Shown here in pieces: positions 9,263 through 16,989 of a stretch of 39,893 nt of DNA. The first letter of the stretch is position 1. Each line of letters opens with the position of its first letter. The notes below the pieces were generated by a model that searched no databases, had not been told where the DNA came from, and saw only the letters and a program-made list of their open reading frames with translations. The translations under genes and the position numbers were made by a program. The stretch is from assembly GCA_905480575.1 (NCBI GenBank), contig CAJQQZ010000034.1, positions 1 through 39,893 on the forward strand, read 5' to 3'. This DNA is from an uncultured Alphaproteobacteria bacterium. GTDB lineage: Bacteria; Pseudomonadota; Alphaproteobacteria; UBA7985; CAJQQZ01.

Positions 9263-9658
9263 GTGACAAAAGCTATTCATCCAGAAGGTTGGGCAACGGC
9301 TAAGGGCTATGCCAACGGCATTGTTGCAGAGGGCAAAACTTTGTTTGTTGGCGGTCAGATTGGATGGAACAAGGATCAAGTTTTCGAAACTGACGATTTT
9401 GTTGGCCAGGTTAGGCAGACTCTTATGAACATTGTCGACGTAGTGGACGCTGCAGGGGGACAAGTTGAGAATATCGCCCGAATGACTTGGTTTATCAAAG
9501 ACAAGCAAGTTTACGTCGCTAGACAGAAAGAATTAGGAAAGGTCTACCGCGAAGTGATTGGCCGACATTTTCCAGCCATGAGTTTGCTCGTTGTGGCTGA
9601 TCTTCTCGAGGATCGGGCTCTCGTAGAAATTGAGGCAACTGCTGTCTTGGACGCTTGA
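9263..9658 (+). CDS. RidA/YjgF-family protein lacking the canonical arginine
   Basis: A 131-residue Rid-family protein starting with GTG behind AGGAG. RidA proteins form trimers and hydrolyse enamines and imines with an arginine in a PARS-type motif. Here the equivalent stretch is FPAMSLLVV, so methionine replaces that arginine, although the final VEIEATAV strand is kept. The Azoarcus 2-aminobenzoate cluster also encodes a protein of this family, then called a putative translation inhibitor. Since the ring-reduced intermediate is an enamine, a role in its hydrolysis and ammonia release is attractive. The missing arginine means the chemistry must differ or the protein does something else. Confidence 0.85.
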   Translation: MTKAIHPEGWATAKGYANGIVAEGKTLFVGGQIGWNKDQVFETDDFVGQVRQTLMNIVDVVDAAGGQVENIARMTWFIKDKQVYVARQKELGKVYREVIGRHFPAMSLLVVADLLEDRALVEIEATAVLDA

Positions 9659-9882
9659 TCTGGCAGATTTCTCCAGCAACAGATTTCAAGCAATCTAGCT
9701 GTTTAACTATTCGGTTTTTCTGGCGGTGGTATCAAGCAACGTCACTAAATCCGGAATGACGGTCAAACAGCTGTCGATACAAGAAAATTCGAGTTGACTC
9801 AATCAATCTGGGTTAAAGAATAAGCAACTAATCCGAAATTGATATTAAAGAATTCATCGACCTGAATTCAAGGAGGTTATTC

Positions 9883-10770
9883 ATGGCGTTTGAAATTGCA
9901 TTGGTTGGCGCTGGCGCCATGGGAGGTGCTATTGGAAAGCGCTTGTTGGAGACGGGAAACAGATTAACGGTTTTTGACCTGGACCCAGAGAAGATGGCGG
10001 CTTTGGTTGCTGTTGGAGCGGAAGCGTCCAGCTCTGGCGCCGACGCCAGTTCGAGAGCTGACTACGTGATAACGAGTCTGAACTCTGCGACAATTGTTGA
10101 GCGCGCTGTTTTTGGCGACAAAGGCGCGGCAGAGGGTGCTCGACCTGGCGCTCTGATCATCGATATGTCCTCGATTGACCCCGAGGCCACTGCACGGTTG
10201 GCAGCGAAAGCCAGCGACAATGGTTTGGGTTGGGTCGACAGCCCTTTGTCAGGTGGTGCTCCAAAAGCTAAAACTGGTCAGTTAACCTTGATGGTTGGCG
10301 GTGAAGCAAAAAACGTTGAAAAAGCGGAGAAGGTTCTTAGTCACCTCGCTAGCAATATCACCCACATGGGAAAGACTGGTGCTGGTCAAACCACAAAGTT
10401 AATCAACCAAGTGCTGTGCGGATTGGGCTTCATGGCTGTGGCCGAGGCCACTCAATTGGCTTTAGATGCGGGAATAGACGCGGCAAAGATTCCGGAAGCT
10501 TTGAAAGGAGGCCGGGCGGACTCGGCTCTTTTGCAGGAGTATCTCCCCCGATTTGTGGCCAAAGATTACACCCGGACGGGACGCTTGGATAATATGGTCA
10601 AAGACTTGAATGCGGCTCAGGACTTGGCGCGGAAAACACATACGTCTATGCCGTTGACTGCTTTATGCGCAGAAATTCATCGCATGTTAACAGCTGCTGG
10701 TCTCGGCGGGGAAGACCAAGCTGCGCTCATGGAATATTTTTCGGGCACTAAAGAGAGTTTTCCAGATTAG
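9883..10770 (+). CDS. 3-hydroxyisobutyrate dehydrogenase-family oxidoreductase
   Basis: A 295-residue beta-hydroxyacid dehydrogenase: N-terminal VGAGAMGG NAD(P) motif, substrate motif DSPLSGGAPKAKTG and catalytic lysine in GAGQTTKLINQVL. Relatives include 3-hydroxyisobutyrate dehydrogenase, tartronate semialdehyde reductase (GlxR) and other 2- or 3-hydroxyacid enzymes. A strong AAGGAGG ribosome site precedes the ATG. It follows a 224-base gap after the anthranilate operon and is convergent with the panB-like/phyH/citE-like operon, ending 21 bases from it. It may serve that neighbouring pathway. The precise substrate cannot be read from the sequence. Confidence 0.8.
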   Translation: MAFEIALVGAGAMGGAIGKRLLETGNRLTVFDLDPEKMAALVAVGAEASSSGADASSRADYVITSLNSATIVERAVFGDKGAAEGARPGALIIDMSSIDPEATARLAAKASDNGLGWVDSPLSGGAPKAKTGQLTLMVGGEAKNVEKAEKVLSHLASNITHMGKTGAGQTTKLINQVLCGLGFMAVAEATQLALDAGIDAAKIPEALKGGRADSALLQEYLPRFVAKDYTRTGRLDNMVKDLNAAQDLARKTHTSMPLTALCAEIHRMLTAAGLGGEDQAALMEYFSGTKESFPD

Positions 10771-10791
10771 GCTTGTGCCAATCGAAAGGGC

Positions 10792-11652
10792 TTAGCTTTT
10801 CACGCGTTCAGCGATCGCGAGAACACGATACATCTCTCGCAACACAGGCTTTTCGATGAGTTTGCCGTCAATCACAACGAGGCCGGTGTCGGCTTCTTCA
10901 AAGGTTGTCGTGATACGTCGCGCTTTAGCGATGGTCGCTTCATCGGGAGTGAACACCTCATTGAGTGCTGCGATCTGTTTAGGGTGAACGGAACCTTTGC
11001 CTGAGAATCCAAGATCTTTTGCTTGTTCCGCTGCAATCCGCATGCCCCCTGGATCTTCAAGATCAAGGTAAGGTACGTCGATAGCATCTATCCCTGCTGC
11101 GGCTGCCGCATGGACCACACGAGACCGGGCGTAGAGCAAAGGCTCCCAGGCGAGTTTACAACGTAATTCTGCCGCCATATCAACACCGCCAAAAAACAAA
11201 GCATCGATACGAGAGCTGCAGGCGGCAATATCAAAAGCAGCTTCTAACCCAGCGTTAGTTTCGATAATTACATGTAAGCGAGTGGCGTGTCCGCGCTCAG
11301 TCAACAGATTGTCGAGCATAACGACTTCGTCAGGTGTGCGGACTTTGGGCAACATCAATGCCGGCGGTGGCGTGTTGGCGGCAAGAATAGCTTGAACGTC
11401 AAGAATGCCGAATTGTTCGCGCAGCGAATTAATCCGCACTATACGCTCAACCCCGTCATTGGCTTGTGGTTGTTCAAAGAGTGCGAGACCTTTCTTTCGT
11501 GCTTCCTCTTTGTCCTTTGGCGCAATGCCGTCTTCTAACTCAATGCAAACAATGTCGGTTCCGGAGGCTAGGGCCTTTGGGTACATGTCTGGGCGCAAAC
11601 CAGGTGTGAAAATAAATGAGCGGCGAGGTCGGATGATACGTTCTTCGGTCAT
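10792..11652 (-). CDS. HpcH/HpaI aldolase, CitE-like CoA lyase or thioesterase
   Basis: A 286-residue CitE-like TIM-barrel protein: RSFIFTPGLRPDMYPKAL start, IELEDGIAPKDKEEAR, and the Mg ligands in VIIETNAGL and FFGGVDMAAEL, then GKGSVHPKQIAALN. The family includes citrate lyase beta chain, malyl-CoA and citramalyl-CoA lyases and malyl-CoA thioesterases. It cleaves or hydrolyses 3-hydroxy-dicarboxylyl-CoA-type molecules. Its ATG shares one base with the stop of the phyH-like gene, so it is the third gene of a tight minus-strand operon. No citrate lyase alpha or gamma genes are near, so it is not part of a citrate lyase complex. Substrate unknown. Confidence 0.8.
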   Translation of the reverse strand: MTEERIIRPRRSFIFTPGLRPDMYPKALASGTDIVCIELEDGIAPKDKEEARKKGLALFEQPQANDGVERIVRINSLREQFGILDVQAILAANTPPPALMLPKVRTPDEVVMLDNLLTERGHATRLHVIIETNAGLEAAFDIAACSSRIDALFFGGVDMAAELRCKLAWEPLLYARSRVVHAAAAAGIDAIDVPYLDLEDPGGMRIAAEQAKDLGFSGKGSVHPKQIAALNEVFTPDEATIAKARRITTTFEEADTGLVVIDGKLIEKPVLREMYRVLAIAERVKS

Positions 11653-12557
11653 TACATCATGCCTCCGACTTTTTCTTCCACCTCACTAGCTTGAGCAGCG
11701 TAAATCGAAGTGTATCCACCAGACCAATCGGGTGGGATCTGACAAGGCCGCGGGTCGTGGTGAGCCCACTTAACTGCTTTGCCCCGAACGACTTTGTAGG
11801 CGTTAATAGAGGGATCGGGGTGCGGTGTGTACGGTTTAGCATCCGCTGAAGTATAACAGTTCAACAGCAACGGTCTTGGTTGATCAGATTTTGATGCGGG
11901 AGAGTAGTGGAGGGCTCTTGCATTGTGAATAGTAATAGAACCTGCTTTTCCCGTCAGATACTCAACGCGGCTCATGTCTACACCAGCCGCATCCTCGTCA
12001 CTCAACATGCCTGTCCAGTTGTCGTTGGCATCATATTGATCGTAAAGCGGTTGATCATGAGATCCTTTAAGAACCGCAAGCGGGCCATTGTTCATATCTG
12101 TGTCGGCCAAATAGCACCCGATGGTGAAGACGTTGTAGTTGGTATGGGGAAAGAATTGAATGTCCTGGTGCCATTTCACTGTGTCGCTCGCGTCGAACCA
12201 TTTGAAATTCAGCTTGGAGTGATGAAAGACCACGTTGGGGCCAGCAAGGTCGGCGGCAACGTCGGCCATTAGCCCATTGGAAAAATTCCAGTAGGCGTCA
12301 TGTTGTTCATCCGGTTTCTTCAATCGGCGAAGAACGGGGTTGTCAGCTGAATGACCGGGGCCGATGTCAAAAACTTTGCCGGGCTCTGTTTCCTTGCGGC
12401 TTTGGTCGACAAAATCATTGGTCACAGCAATCAGGTCATCGAGTATCTCTTTCGACACCAGACTTTCTACGCCAACATAGCCGTGTTCAAAATAGTGTTC
12501 ACGTTGAACTTGGGTCAAAACGCGAGCGGGGTGTTTCAGAATTTCTTCAGGGGTCAT
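11652..12557 (-). CDS. Phytanoyl-CoA dioxygenase (PhyH)-family oxygenase
   Basis: A 301-residue Fe(II)/2-oxoglutarate oxygenase of the PhyH family. The facial triad is visible as KWHQDIQF (H-x-D) and the later histidine in SITIHNARALHYSPASK; a following QPRPLLLNCY supplies the arginine expected to bind 2-oxoglutarate. Such enzymes hydroxylate free small molecules as often as CoA esters. The gene overlaps the panB-like gene before it by 11 bases and the citE-like gene after it by one, so the three are co-translated. Ectoine hydroxylase is a relative, but no ectoine gene is present. Substrate unknown. Confidence 0.82.
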   Translation of the reverse strand: MTPEEILKHPARVLTQVQREHYFEHGYVGVESLVSKEILDDLIAVTNDFVDQSRKETEPGKVFDIGPGHSADNPVLRRLKKPDEQHDAYWNFSNGLMADVAADLAGPNVVFHHSKLNFKWFDASDTVKWHQDIQFFPHTNYNVFTIGCYLADTDMNNGPLAVLKGSHDQPLYDQYDANDNWTGMLSDEDAAGVDMSRVEYLTGKAGSITIHNARALHYSPASKSDQPRPLLLNCYTSADAKPYTPHPDPSINAYKVVRGKAVKWAHHDPRPCQIPPDWSGGYTSIYAAQASEVEEKVGGMM

Positions 12558-13419
12558 GATTGTTCCTTTTCGAGAGCACAGTTGCTAGCTTCTCTGCTTC
12601 TGCGGGCTTCATTTTGTATGAATGGTCGGCGTCTGGGAAAGTTCCAGCCCTAACGTCGGCGGCATAGTCGGCAAATGCTTTGGTGGCGACTTCAGCAATG
12701 TTTCCATAACGCTTAGCGAATTTAGGTTTGAACGTATCGAAAGCACCAATCAGGTCATAGCCGTTAAGCAGCTGGCAAGTGCCAGCGGACCCAGCGCCAA
12801 TTGAGAACGTGAAGATCGAAACTGCTTCATCGACAGCCTTGGCCACTTCGTGGGGCATTGCCTCGATCTCAAGCCCAATAGCGCCTGCTTCTTCGATGGC
12901 TTTGGCATTGTCGATAATGTGCAGCGCGTCTTCAACGGTTTTGCCCTGCATTTTAAAACCGCCATAGCGATGAACGTAATGAGGGAGCAGGCCCACGTGG
13001 CTCATGACGGGAACACCTGCATCAGCAACTGCTTTGATGATATGGAACATCTCTCTGCCGCCTTGCAGCTTTACGGCATCCGAACCACTTTCCTTCATCA
13101 GGCGGACCGCGTTGGTTACCGCCATATCAGGTGTGGCGTAAGAGCCGTAAGGCATGGAGACAAGAGTAAGGGTGTTGGGCGCACCACGGCGAACGGCGCG
13201 GCTATGCTCTATCATCTGGTCAACTGTCATGGGTAACGTGTTCTCATGCCCATAGAGTGTCATGCCTAGACTATCACCAACGCCGATGATGTCGACCCCG
13301 GCGCGTTCAGCCCAGGCTGCGCTCATCGCTTCACCCACAGCGACCATGACAAGCTTCTCGCCCTCTGTTTTTTTAGTAGCCAAATCTGGGATTGTGAGCT
13401 TTTTGGTTGCCGCAGCCAT
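12547..13419 (-). CDS. PanB-family (ketopantoate hydroxymethyltransferase-like) enzyme with altered metal site
   Basis: A 290-residue PEP-mutase/isocitrate-lyase-superfamily barrel of the PanB family: GVGDSLGMTLYGHENTLPMT, PVMSHVGLLPHYVHRYGGF and SIGAG are all recognisable. Compared with E. coli PanB, the metal ligand Asp84 is S88 (in LVSMPYGSY) and Glu114 is Q119 (in VKLQGG), while Asp45 (D49), Lys112 (K117) and the catalytic Glu181 region (LEIEAMP) are kept. It leads a catabolic-looking operon and is not next to panC. It probably catalyses a related C-C bond reaction on a 2-oxo acid rather than vitamin B5 synthesis. The residue changes are seen, based on recalled E. coli numbering; the altered role is inference. 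Confidence 0.8.
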   Translation of the reverse strand: MAAATKKLTIPDLATKKTEGEKLVMVAVGEAMSAAWAERAGVDIIGVGDSLGMTLYGHENTLPMTVDQMIEHSRAVRRGAPNTLTLVSMPYGSYATPDMAVTNAVRLMKESGSDAVKLQGGREMFHIIKAVADAGVPVMSHVGLLPHYVHRYGGFKMQGKTVEDALHIIDNAKAIEEAGAIGLEIEAMPHEVAKAVDEAVSIFTFSIGAGSAGTCQLLNGYDLIGAFDTFKPKFAKRYGNIAEVATKAFADYAADVRAGTFPDADHSYKMKPAEAEKLATVLSKRNNHDP

Positions 13420-13440
13420 TATCTTAGTTTATCAAAATAT

Positions 13441-13456
13441 TGTTCCATTTGGAACA
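13441..13456. promoter_or_regulatory. 6-4-6 inverted repeat, candidate MarR operator
   Basis: TGTTCC-ATTT-GGAACA is a perfect dyad in the 121-base gap between the divergent panB-like gene (start 13419) and the MarR gene (start 13541). Its location fits a shared operator that would let the MarR protein control both directions. No other dyad of this quality is seen in the gap. Confidence 0.6.
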
Positions 13457-13540
13457 TTGTTAGCGGTTCTGTCTTCTTTGTCAAGCATGACCGCTTTGTT
13501 TATCGTTGAGGCAGTTTGTGACGCTGTGGCGGGATAACTA

Positions 13541-14008
13541 ATGAGTAATAAGGAAAGGCCTGATCTGACGAAGATCATCGAGAGAATTGAGTTTCCTGAC
13601 TCCTACCGTATGTCATTTATCATCAATACACTTGTTTTACCGGCCTACGACGATATCAAACAGCGTTTGGGGTTCAATCGAGGTGACTGTATTCTGCTTA
13701 TGTGTTTGGCTCATTATGAGGAGCTAACGGCGCAAGATGTCGTTGCCATGTCCCGCCGTCCCCGCAACTCTATTTCGCGTTCTGTCCATCGGATGTTGGA
13801 GGAAGGCTATTTGAGCCGTTCTCCGCACGCAGAAGATAAGCGACAGGTGTGGCTTCGTATTACCGATAAAGGTCGACAGCTTCATCAGGAATTGATTAGA
13901 AACTTCATTGAGCTAGAACAAGGTTTCTTCGGCGTCCTGTCTGAAGAAGAACATACAAACCTCGACAAAATCTTGACTAAGCTGTCACTTCATGCAGCGG
14001 ATCTTTGA
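13541..14008 (+). CDS. MarR-family regulator, divergent from the panB-like operon
   Basis: A 155-residue MarR-type winged-helix protein with the TAQDVVAMSRRPRNSISRSV recognition region and a DKRQVWLRIT wing. It is divergent from the panB-like/phyH/citE-like operon and is followed 18 bases later by a DmdA-related gene, so it probably controls both. The dyad at 13441 is the natural candidate operator. A different subgroup from the MarR gene at 4315: little similarity outside the fold. The ligand cannot be inferred. Confidence 0.85.
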   Translation: MSNKERPDLTKIIERIEFPDSYRMSFIINTLVLPAYDDIKQRLGFNRGDCILLMCLAHYEELTAQDVVAMSRRPRNSISRSVHRMLEEGYLSRSPHAEDKRQVWLRITDKGRQLHQELIRNFIELEQGFFGVLSEEEHTNLDKILTKLSLHAADL

Positions 14009-14026
14009 AGCCAGAAGGAGAATTCT

Positions 14027-15199
14027 GTGGGCAACTTTCAAGAAGCAACTGACCTTTCCAGTACAGTCGACATAAGCGCGCGGCGTTTTGAGGAAAGCCC
14101 CTTTATCGAGCGTACTGATGGCCCTGGAATGGTGCGCGGCGTGTATGCTGGTCGGTACTTTGCCATCTCCATGGGCGAGGATGAAGATGTTCTTCACAAA
14201 TATTGGACCCTTCGACGTAAGGCCCTGATTTTTGATGTGCCCGAAAAGCCGATTGAGATCTATGGTCCGGATGCTGTGCCTTTTCTTAACAAGGTGCTGG
14301 CCAGAAACGTTGCAAAGATGAAAGAAGGTCGCGGATACTACGCCATTGCTTGTACCCCACAAGGCGGCATTTTCATGGATGGTGTTGTTTTCAAGTTCAG
14401 TGAAGATCGCTTTTGGTATGTTCAAGCAGATGGTCCTTTTGAAACTTGGTTGCTCGCTCATAGTGGCGGATTTGACGTCACCATTATTGATCCGAATTCG
14501 CGTGTTATACAAATTCAGGGTCCTGCCTCTATAGACATTATGACTGCCGCTTCTGACGGGCAAATAGATGAGACGATGAAATACTTCTGCTCTGGCTTCT
14601 TTGAGCTCGGCGGCCAGAACCTTTATGTTTCTCGAACGGGTTTCACCAATGAACTTGGATTTGAAATCTATTGTGATGGAGCTACAATCGACCACCTCGC
14701 ACTTTGGGATCATCTGATGGCTTGTGGACAGCCGCACGGTATGGAGTTTTCTTCAACTCGTGCCATGACAACCCGTCGTATCGAAGGGGGAATACTTGGC
14801 AATATCACAGATATCGACACAACGATGACACCTTTCGAGGCCGGGTTAGAGCCCTTTGTGGATATGAGCAAAGGCGATTTCATCGGGCGGGATGCGTTGG
14901 ATGGCAGAGACCGTCGATCTTTGTTACACGGGCTCACTTGTATGGACGAAACGCCAACATCGCAGAGCGAAATCTTAGATGGCGATGAAGTTGTGGGGCG
15001 GATCACAGCGGGTATCCATTCACCAACACTGAATTGCGGCATTGGTTATGCGCGCTTTGCTCGGCCTGGAAACTGGGTCGGACGGAAACTGAGTTTGAGA
15101 TTGAAGGAAGGAGGCACTTACACTGCTGAGATCGTTGACCTTCCGTTCTTTGACCGAGAGAAGAATATCGTACGAGGCATCGATCGAACAATTCCGTAG
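14027..15199 (+). CDS. DmdA-related GcvT-fold, tetrahydrofolate-dependent demethylase-like protein
   Basis: A 390-residue GcvT-family protein, starting at GTG behind AAGGAG. The N-terminal folate-binding domain has IFDVPEKPIEIYGPDAVPFL and TPQGGIFMDGVVF, where D118 sits at the catalytic aspartate of T-proteins. RRIEGGILG, TPFEAGLEPFVD and FIGRDAL follow. The layout matches DMSP demethylase DmdA better than the glycine-cleavage T-protein: no gcvH or gcvP is near and the spacing of motifs follows DmdA. Members of this wider group move methyl groups from sulfonium, amine or ether substrates to tetrahydrofolate. A paralog lies at 34004. True DmdA activity is possible but not shown. Confidence 0.75.
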   Translation: MGNFQEATDLSSTVDISARRFEESPFIERTDGPGMVRGVYAGRYFAISMGEDEDVLHKYWTLRRKALIFDVPEKPIEIYGPDAVPFLNKVLARNVAKMKEGRGYYAIACTPQGGIFMDGVVFKFSEDRFWYVQADGPFETWLLAHSGGFDVTIIDPNSRVIQIQGPASIDIMTAASDGQIDETMKYFCSGFFELGGQNLYVSRTGFTNELGFEIYCDGATIDHLALWDHLMACGQPHGMEFSSTRAMTTRRIEGGILGNITDIDTTMTPFEAGLEPFVDMSKGDFIGRDALDGRDRRSLLHGLTCMDETPTSQSEILDGDEVVGRITAGIHSPTLNCGIGYARFARPGNWVGRKLSLRLKEGGTYTAEIVDLPFFDREKNIVRGIDRTIP

Positions 15200-15232
15200 C
15201 CTATTGTCGGCTGTTTGAAAGTAAAAAGAAAG

Positions 15233-16144
15233 ATGTTCTCGAAAAATTGGTCGGACCAAAGTTTAAGCATTGCATTGGCTCTAAGTGCTGCGGCGTGGGG
15301 CCTTTATTGGTATCCATTGCGAACCATTGAAGCCATTGGCATGACGGGTTCGTGGAGCGTTGCTTTCTTCAATGCTGTTCCTCTGATCTTGCTTTGCCCG
15401 CTCCTGATATTCAACTTCAAAAAACTTGCAGGGGTTCTTGGTCCCACTTTGCTCGCTGCTATTATGATTGGCATGGCGTTCACGCTTTATGCAAACGGGC
15501 TTGTTGAAACGACGGTAACAAGAGCAACCTTGCTCTATTATTTAACGCCTGTGTGGTCGACGATTCTAGGGGTGGTTTGGCTTTCAGAGCGGCTGACTAA
15601 GGCTAGGATTGCTGCCATAGCAGTTGCATTCTTTGGGCTTTATTTGCTGTTATCAAACGGTGACTCTGCACGCTATCCGCTGAACATCGGCGACTTGTAC
15701 AGCCTGGCTTCGGGCATGTTCTGGGCAGTCGGAGTTGCGACGCTTAATCGCTGGTCGAATATACCTTTGTTGCCGTTAACAACATTTATCTTTCTTTCAA
15801 CCACCTGCATCTCCGCCGTTTTTGCAGGCGGATTCTACGCCGATCCTTTGCCGGATTTAGTGATGATGAAAGCTGCATTCTTGACAGCTGCTTTTTGGTC
15901 CATCTGCGTGTTGCTGCCGAGCTTTCTCGTGATCTTCAGGGTCTCGCAGGTTCTCTTTCCCGGACGCGTCGGTATCCTGACTATGTCGGAAGTCATTGTG
16001 GCCGTGGTAAGCGCGGCAATTTTGCTGCCAGAAGAAACCATGTTGCCGATACAATGGCTTGGGGCATTGGCGATTGTCATGGCTGGACTGATCGAAGTAC
16101 TGTTTGGGTACAGCAGAAAAGACAAACAGAATCTATCGTCTTGA
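15233..16144 (+). CDS. EamA/DMT-family membrane transporter
   Basis: A 303-residue protein with about ten hydrophobic helices in two EamA repeats; the first begins at LSIALALSAAAWGLYWYPLR and LLYYLTPVWSTILGVVWLSE is the typical end-of-repeat segment. It is an inner-membrane drug/metabolite exporter-type carrier. The ATG at 15233 is preferred over an in-frame TTG at 15215. It follows the DmdA-related gene by about 30 bases and is probably co-transcribed, which suggests it moves that enzyme's substrate or product. Direction and substrate are unknown. Confidence 0.82.
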   Translation: MFSKNWSDQSLSIALALSAAAWGLYWYPLRTIEAIGMTGSWSVAFFNAVPLILLCPLLIFNFKKLAGVLGPTLLAAIMIGMAFTLYANGLVETTVTRATLLYYLTPVWSTILGVVWLSERLTKARIAAIAVAFFGLYLLLSNGDSARYPLNIGDLYSLASGMFWAVGVATLNRWSNIPLLPLTTFIFLSTTCISAVFAGGFYADPLPDLVMMKAAFLTAAFWSICVLLPSFLVIFRVSQVLFPGRVGILTMSEVIVAVVSAAILLPEETMLPIQWLGALAIVMAGLIEVLFGYSRKDKQNLSS

Positions 16145-16164
16145 AAATAGGAAGCTGCAACATC

Positions 16165-16905
16165 TCATAGAGAAAGTGCAGTGGCTACTTTACCCGCCAA
16201 TTTCATCAATTGTGCACCCACTTCCGTACGTCGTTCTTCTGTGAATCGTCGTACTGGCCCAGTGGCACCAATTGAAAAAGTGACGCCGATTGATCCAACC
16301 CGGATGGGAGCCGCAACGGAGGATACACCGAGTTCAATTTCTTCGACACATTCGGCAAAGCCTGTATCCTGAATGGCGTCAAACTCAGCACGAAGAAGGT
16401 CGGCTGAACACTTAGTCTGCTCAGTGTAAATCTTCATCGGTCCGGTCAAAATTTCTTCCCGAAAGCTCTCGTCCCCAAAGGCGGCAATAACCTTCGAGCA
16501 AGAGCAAGCATGCATAGGTCTGAAGCCCAGACCAGGGTGTATGAAAGAGCGCGCAGGATCTCGGGGCATTTCTACATGAATGATTTCAACACCACCGTTG
16601 CGAAATCTTGAAAGAAAAACAGCTTCGCCAAACTCAACCGCAGCTTCTTGCATAATAGGGGCGGCAGCACGGTGGATATCAACGTCTGTTTGTCCCAGCA
16701 CCGCTAAGCGTGTCAGACGATAGCCAATGACATAGCGAGAGCCACTGTCGTCGGCTTCCAACAAGCGGTGTTCGGTCAGAGTCTGCACAAGACGGTAGCA
16801 AGTAGGTCGTGGCAGATTGATGGCCTTTTGCAGCTCGGGCACCGAAATCGGCCTTCCCGCTGATGCCACTGTCTCCAAAACCAGAATTAAACGATCTAAA
16901 TGCAT
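16165..16905 (-). CDS. IclR-family regulator
   Basis: A 246-residue IclR protein: N-terminal winged helix (SVPELQKAINLPRPTCYRLV recognition helix, then RYVIGYRLTRLA) and a C-terminal effector domain with HACSCSKVIAAF and ECVEEIELGVSSVAAPI. It is divergent from the SBP56-like sulfur operon, with an 84-base shared gap carrying direct repeats, so it most likely controls that operon. It could also act on the EamA/DmdA-related genes, which converge on it. The effector is unknown. Confidence 0.88.
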   Translation of the reverse strand: MHLDRLILVLETVASAGRPISVPELQKAINLPRPTCYRLVQTLTEHRLLEADDSGSRYVIGYRLTRLAVLGQTDVDIHRAAAPIMQEAAVEFGEAVFLSRFRNGGVEIIHVEMPRDPARSFIHPGLGFRPMHACSCSKVIAAFGDESFREEILTGPMKIYTEQTKCSADLLRAEFDAIQDTGFAECVEEIELGVSSVAAPIRVGSIGVTFSIGATGPVRRFTEERRTEVGAQLMKLAGKVATALSL

Positions 16906-16915
16906 GCTAATTCAC

Positions 16916-16943
16916 TTGTCTCACTTTACAGACATTTGTCTCA
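16916..16943. promoter_or_regulatory. Direct repeat TTGTCTCA x2, candidate IclR operator
   Basis: TTGTCTCA occurs at 16916-16923 and again at 16936-16943, exactly 20 bases apart, about two helical turns. A TGTCT-N8-AGACA inverted repeat overlaps it (16917-16934). The repeats flank and enter the spacer of the proposed promoter of the SBP56-like gene. This is where an IclR dimer or tetramer could act. Confidence 0.5.
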
Positions 16944-16952
16944 TGTTATAAG
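16925..16952 (+). promoter_or_regulatory. Sigma-70-type promoter for the SBP56-like operon
   Basis: TTTACA (16925-16930) and TATAAG (16947-16952) are separated by 16 bases; each matches five of six consensus bases. The -10 box is about 38 bases before the ATG at 16990. The proposed IclR repeats overlap it. Confidence 0.5.
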
Positions 16953-16989
16953 GTCTTGTCAAGATAACATAAATTGATTGAGGGAAGCT

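Noticed and set aside
9850-9869. Two GAATTC sites eight bases apart before the hydroxyacid dehydrogenase gene, as an operator.
   Set aside because: Both are short palindromes in AT-rich DNA with no matching regulator nearby; chance is likely.
12547-13419. Calling this gene panB for pantothenate synthesis.
   Set aside because: Metal-ligand changes, no panC neighbour and a catabolic operon context argue against it.
13985-14737. A long open frame on the minus strand opposite the DmdA-related gene (250 codons).
   Set aside because: It has no family motif or ribosome site and lies antisense to a clearly conserved protein; it is a coding shadow.
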